Source: Sipunculus nudus (taxonomy: Eukaryota > Annelida > Sipuncula > Golfingiida > Sipunculidae). From it: a DNA stretch of 64,000 nt. The notes under the pieces were generated by a model, which made no database searches, was not told where the DNA came from, and saw nothing but the letters and a program-made list of their open reading frames with translations. Made by a program: the position numbers and the translations under genes. The stretch is from positions 94,851,624 through 94,915,623 of the forward strand of contig CM049308.1 of the NCBI GenBank assembly GCA_026874595.1, in the 5' to 3' direction. This document shows, one piece after another, positions 58,566 to 64,000 of this stretch (its first letter is position 1; each line of letters opens with the position of its first letter).

Positions 58566-60628
58566 CTTCCATAATGTACCTATTTACTCAAGTAGTCATG
58601 TCACAAGCCTTAATATCTCTCCCTTTGTATCTTCCTTCCAAATTTAGAATTACATGTATATATTACTTTTACCGGGTAATATGATTTATTTTACTGGACT
58701 TAGCCTCTGTGTTTTAGGTACCGGTTCGTATATTGTCCTCAGAAAAATATATAATTTAAATTTAGCCATATATCTTCCACTTTATTAGTATTCCGTTTTT
58801 TTTTTCATAGAATTTAAACTTAATAAATATTAAGACCGTTGGCTTTGTGTTTAAACAACCTTATACTCATACACTTATAAAAATTCGTTTCATTTATAAT
58901 TTATATGTTTACATACCTCCATAGTCCGATTACAGACTATATTGATTGATCAGTTAATAGAAGTAGAGATTATAGCAGAGATGCTTTAATTTGAGATCAA
59001 ATAAAGAATAAGACTTCACATTCTTGACATTATGTTTTTAGATTCATTGGTTTCCTGTACAGTTAATCTAACAATGTTTGGCATCTTGTCTGAAGTAGAT
59101 TTATTGGTGTATGGTGACATAATCATATATACCATACCTGGCTTCGCAAACCAATTAAAACACATGGAAATAGTGAGGTTTAAAGTCTATAATAACTCTA
59201 AAAAGTTCCAGCTTTCTGCAATAAAGAAAAGAAACGGTTCCATGTTTTTTTTTTCTATGGTGGAAAGGTCAAAATCAATTCCAGACACCAAGTGATTTTA
59301 TTTTCAATTGTTGTTATAAATTCGATACATTGGCGTGATTTGACTTTGGTCCCAACAGTGAGGGTTTCTGTCCATTGATAGCTGGACACTATTTTAAAAT
59401 GATAGTATTACTGTCAACGCTATTCTCCATTTTATTGCATGAGGATGCTTTTTTGAAATTTAAATGTTTATCTCACTTGAAAGGAAACAGAACGGTCGCG
59501 ACTAATCAAACTTGATTTGGAGAATTCTTAAAAAACCGCAATGAAACATTTAACCATCTGTATGCAGCCATCTAAATGTCTTCCTGGCAAAATAAAGCTT
59601 AAACTTAGATAGAAATTACCGCTAAATTACTGTTTAACATTACTAAGGGATTCACCTGTCAATTGTAATAACAGCCATGCAGTGAAGAAGAGAAACATGT
59701 CATCCAATTCAAATTTCATAAAACACCCCGAGTTGAGTAACACAAATATAAACGTTATCATCGTGACAACACTGATACCAACCGAAAGTCAACTAGGTAC
59801 TTCCGGTGGGACTTCTGTATCCATCTGTAAATTATATGTTTATTATTTAAAATTCTTGCTCCGCTACATAATAACATAAATCACTTTAAAACTGCAAATG
59901 TCATTCTTAACTGCAAATTAAAGAAAATACCTGTATCGTATGCACACTATATTCACTATTTTTTGCAGTCTTGAACCTTTATCTAATGTCATCATATACA
60001 TTTTGAATGGTCATTTGGAAGTTTTTAGCGTTCACATTTAAACCGATTCTAACCTCTTTCCCTTGAAAGGCGCTGGGTTCATCATATTTTTTCCCATGCT
60101 CTCTACCGGCAGCTCCTGATATTTTCACGGCCACCACGTCGTTCCGAAGGTCATGGTTCTTGGGTCCGCATTCTGTATTGCTCAATAGGTACTTTGTCTA
60201 GATAAGTTATCTTTCAGGTGGCATCTCCCTCATGACCGTAGCTCTGTGGAGCTAAAAATACAAAAAAATACAAAACACTTAATAATGGATGCGTATTGCC
60301 GTCCATTCAATATACAAGCTGCTGAATGTTTAATCATGCCTACAAAAGAAAATGGTTGTTCTACACGATGACGAGGCTAAAATCCGTCTGTGTTAGCTTC
60401 TGAGTCGTTCTCTGCACGTCCTTCGAGTATCAGTCCCGCGACAACAAAATGCCTAGGTTGATCGGTTTCTTCATAACAACATTGAGACTTGCCCGCGGCT
60501 CACGACTGTTCCATCATAATAAAGGTGTTTTCCTTCAGAGTAATTTCAAAGCTTCAGCACGCGATCTCATCCGTCATAGCTGTAGCTACATGCACGTATA
60601 TGTAAAAATCACTGATATGATTTTATGG
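58566..60628. other. Non-coding sequence, probable STUM intron
   Basis: AT-rich. The next STUM exon was not found. At 59,979-60,185 (minus strand) a 68-codon frame carries a weak galectin-like pattern (see findings). Confidence 0.35.
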
Positions 60629-61111
60629 TGACACATACCAGCGTTTAACGCATTGCGTGTATCGCACCCGTTTTATTACACGCGATGAATGGACCGTAGC
60701 TATGAGACAACACATGACACAAGCGTCAAACAGCTAACGGTACCTCCATTTATCCTTTCAGATGTATGCTGAGTGCTTTAGACATGGGGTGCTTCTTTAG
60801 GGTAATACACCATCAATGAGCTCCCCAAGTCATCTTTCGAAGGGTTTATGAGCGCACATGGCATGGTGGAATTGAAGGGTTTCCTAATTTTACGTGACAA
60901 AGTGGAATCCTTTGTGCGTTTACCGGATGCGTTCATTGCAAAAAATCGAGCAGTGTCCAATATCTGCGATCAACGATTCTATTGAATGCAGCCGATAATC
61001 GTTGCCAGAGGTACGTGTCATGTTCAACTGAAATTATAGTGTCCAATATTGTTTAGACGGATGCGATGACCGGATGCGTTAATCGGATGTAATAAACGCT
61101 GGTATGTGTCA
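60629..61111. mobile_element. 483-bp inverted-repeat element (TGACACATACCAGCGTTTA ends)
   Basis: The left end TGACACATACCAGCGTTTA (60629-60647) and the right end TAAACGCTGGTATGTGTCA form ~19-bp perfect terminal inverted repeats. Inside, CGGATGCG-type motifs recur near the right end. A 60-codon minus-strand frame (60,778-60,960) has no recognised match. No target duplication is clear. Confidence 0.75.
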
Positions 61112-62715
61112 ACAACTTAAATGGGATGTTTCTATGCGTCCGTCAGCGTTATATCTGCGTGAATTCCGGGATTCACGTCAACATCGTTTGTAGGGATGAC
61201 CTGCTGGATCCAGTATATACGTCTACCAGTCCAAGCATATATACCGCACATCCAGATATATATACATGTATATAAATATACCTCACAGCTACATATATAT
61301 ACCTCACTTTCATTTGTCTCAGGTCTTGACGCTTTGTATAAAGTTTGAAGTTTAATAAATTCAATATATTTCTTAAATTTAGTTGTGGAAAATTACCATT
61401 TGTTATTTGCCGAAATTACAGACCTAAGTACATAACGCGAAACATATACATCCATGTGTAATCAGCAACAAGCAGATTGATTGTGTAATAGCCACTGACG
61501 CTACAGGTATAGACTGATACTCTGACCTCAGCTGATATAAGCAGTCAAAAGAAAAATGCATTTCAGTTTAATACCTAAACACCTAACAGGATAATGTATG
61601 TTTTACATAATCATTTGTCAGATTTCACTGTGTATCATGACTGGTCTCTACAAATAGATTATATTCATAATTTCGAAACAACCTCCAAAGCATTAATATT
61701 AACGATTCAATATGATTATATTTTACATGATTAACAGTAAAACAAAGACACTATATTCAATAATGTTAGAAATGCACATTCCATCGACTTTGATGGATTC
61801 CGAAAAATAACCATGTTGTCTCATTTTTCATTGATTATTCATTAACGATTAATTAACGTGCATGTCATCATATTTGTTCAGGGGCTTTTGCATTGTAGGC
61901 CTACAAGCGGTTTCAATAATTTAATAATGTTGTTGTTGTCAGGGTTCAGAAGGACCACCTTAGCCCCCCCCCCCCCCAGTCCACGACAGATACTAATTTA
62001 TTCTAGCCTTATTAGTTTGAGATCTTCTCATGTCCATAGGTCAGGATTCGGATAGTTGATGCAGCTCATGTTGTAACTAATTCATGTAGGAATTAAAAAA
62101 AAAAGGGGGGGGGGGGGCGCTAATACTGCAAGGCTCCAATATTTCTTTTCCCTATATAATATTTTAGATCGGATTGAGGACGCAACCCCGCTACTGGTTT
62201 CCTGATCCACCTGAATTCTCATACAAGAAACTACCCGTGTGTCTGTTTAACAAGTTTGTTTACCATAAGGATCAGGGCGGCAATATAGGGGGGATGGGGG
62301 TATATTACCCCCCCCCCCACTTTTTGTCAAGGGGGGATGGTCAATGTAATTATCCCCCCCCCTATTCAGAGAATAATATTTATATATTACGAATTAAAAA
62401 TATTAATAAATAGAACTAGCTGCTCCCGTGGAAAATCCACGGTTCGATCGGATGCATATTTATTAAATGAGCTGATAGGAAGTAAACGACGCATATTTTA
62501 ATCCTAGGCTTTTTGCTGGAACTTTTGTCATGTGTCTCACTCATATGATATAAAAATTACTTCTGCTAGAATTCTCCAGGAACTCCCTCGCCCAAAATGT
62601 CAACATAGAAAGAAAAATTATTCTATTCCAGAAAGCATTTAGCAAAGAAACCTCTTATGCCTTGGTTCGTTGAATTGTCTTTCAGCAAATTATGCAAATT
62701 GTAATAAAAAAATTT
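61112..62715. other. Non-coding sequence with several C or G runs
   Basis: Runs of C or G at about 61,966, 62,103, 62,311 and 62,355 lie among AT-rich sequence. No gene was seen; assembly may be less reliable at the runs. Confidence 0.4.
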
Positions 62716-63470
62716 TGCTGAAAATTTGTAGAGGGGTAGAGTAAAAAAGCATCCGTATTATATATAAATCCATTTCATTTTTGGAGGTATCGGAATCACC
62801 ATAATATATTATTTTCTTAAGTGCCATAATCACAGTTCCACAAAGGAATAATTATAAGAGGCTATACCTTTGTAGAAGCGGCCCATTCGTATGTAGTTGT
62901 GCTGCCACTTGCCTGGTGAACCCGTGTTTCTGAACCATGACATTGTTTTACATGAAACGTGCACGTGTGAACGAACGACTTGTTAGTAGATTCTGGCGGG
63001 GGTTTCAAAGTCCCCAATAGATTGAGGACCCTTAGAAGTGTGTACAATCCCCCCCCCCCCCCCCCGGGCTTTCTTTTGAAAAAAAAAACTTTTTTCAAAC
63101 AACCAATAAAGTAAAATTCCTTAACAGGTGATATAATGGAAATAGGGTTCAGTGGGGATTACAGGTCGCCTCCTGAAAAAGCGTGACAGGCGAAACAAGT
63201 TTTGCTGAACATTTGTAGAGGGTTAGGGTAAAGACATATAAATTGTCCATTTCATTTTGGAGGTAATAAGAATCAATATATATTTTCTTATAAACCATTA
63301 TGACAAAGGACCATTCCTTTGTTCCTGTGTGGAAGCTACCCATTCGTATTTATTTGTTCTGCCACGCGCTAGGTGAACTCGGGTTACTGAAGCATGGCAG
63401 TGTTCACACATGAAACGCATACACGTGAACACATGACTAATATTAAAGGAGATTCTGTTTGGGGTCTGTA
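62716..63470. repeat. Two diverged ~280-bp direct repeats
   Basis: AATTTGTAGAGGGGTAGAGT (62,723 area) and ACATTTGTAGAGGGTTAGGG (63,208 area) begin two copies that share CCATTTCATTTTGGAGGTA, CCCATTCGTAT, TGGTGAAC/AGGTGAAC, ACATGAAACG and GTGAAC. They are separated by a C run and other sequence. Non-coding. Confidence 0.65.
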
Positions 63471-64000
63471 CGCCCTGACTACAGATTCTAGTTTGTTATC
63501 CATTTAAAGATGTAATGGTGATATTTTTATGTTTCATCTACAGACAACGGATCTTAAAAAAAATATATGTGACCCCCCCCCCCCAAGACCCCACCCCCGA
63601 CCAACCCGAATGATAATTAAGTTGTGGGGCTTCTTTAAAAAAAAACTTCATTAAACACATCTTGGCCGAACTTTTGAAACCATGGTTATCATTTAAAGAT
63701 TTTTGAATGTATAAAAATCAACATACCTGTAACCCATAAAAAATTGTCAAACGGTGGTCACATCACTGGACTCAGTGTCCAATGTTGACAAAACTGAAAA
63801 GCCCTCGCATTGAAAGCGGAGTCATGTGGTCTTTGGATTAAAAACCTTTGCTTCCTTTTGAGAGAGAAAAAATCCTTTAGAGGCGTTACATTGGATGTTG
63901 GGGATCAATGGGGAAATAGTGGACCCGGGAGACCATGTACTGCACGAAAATGCCTTTTGGACAGGACATGCGCTCTGGCCACGGTCTTAACAGCCCAGTG

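Noticed and set aside
58713-58770. Candidate second STUM exon after TGTGTTTTAG
   Set aside because: The open stretch (GTGSYIVLRKIYN) does not look like the Stum domain and resembles a decayed copy of the 86-bp repeat.

Overview
This is animal nuclear DNA: spliced genes with GT-AG introns, long introns, AT-rich non-coding sequence, and many tandem and dispersed repeats. The protein matches and the dispersed repeats (short AGCTCAGCTGA-type ends, GTCCGTCGTCC runs, GGCGCCACCTG boxes) suggest a marine lophotrochozoan, most likely a mollusc. That assignment is inference. No bacterial genes, CRISPR array, rRNA gene or intact virus was found.

Left third (about 3.4-26 kb, + strand): the 3' portion of a TTLL5 gene (tubulin polyglutamylase). 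Twelve exons join in one open frame of 2361 nt (786 codons plus stop). They cover the region after the catalytic core; the TTL catalytic exons must lie left of the window. The introns carry a 3-kb array of 41-bp units (7.0-10.0 kb), a TA-flanked inverted-repeat element with a 5S-rRNA-like internal segment (11.7-12.8 kb), a 2.2-kb minisatellite of 55-58 bp units that runs into the next splice acceptor (16.6-18.8 kb), and older dispersed repeats.

Middle (26-47.4 kb): no host gene was recognised. It holds a 30-bp minisatellite with a 120-bp higher-order period (29.3-31.4 kb), several copies of one dispersed repeat family, a 5'-truncated LINE with an intact 3'-part ORF and clear target-site duplications (37.5-40.5 kb, - strand), and a decayed second LINE (42.7-46.9 kb, - strand). 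The decayed LINE is split by a 0.6-kb insertion with 9-bp target duplications.

Right third (47.4-64 kb): a possible TATA/CRE core promoter (47.7 kb), inverted-repeat elements (49.3, 50.9-52.2, 55.6 and 60.6 kb), two abutting minisatellites (57-bp and 29-bp units, 53.1-55.6 kb), and the first coding exon of a STUM/SPEC3-family membrane protein (57.4-58.1 kb, + strand). The end of that exon has been amplified as six 86-bp tandem copies. The remaining STUM exons should lie to the right of the window.

The two host genes have no evident functional link beyond both families being associated with cilia or sensory cells. The most unusual theme is tandem repeats built from splice-site sequence: in the TTLL5 16.6-18.8 kb intron, at the STUM exon-1 donor, and, on a small scale, before TTLL5 exon 11.
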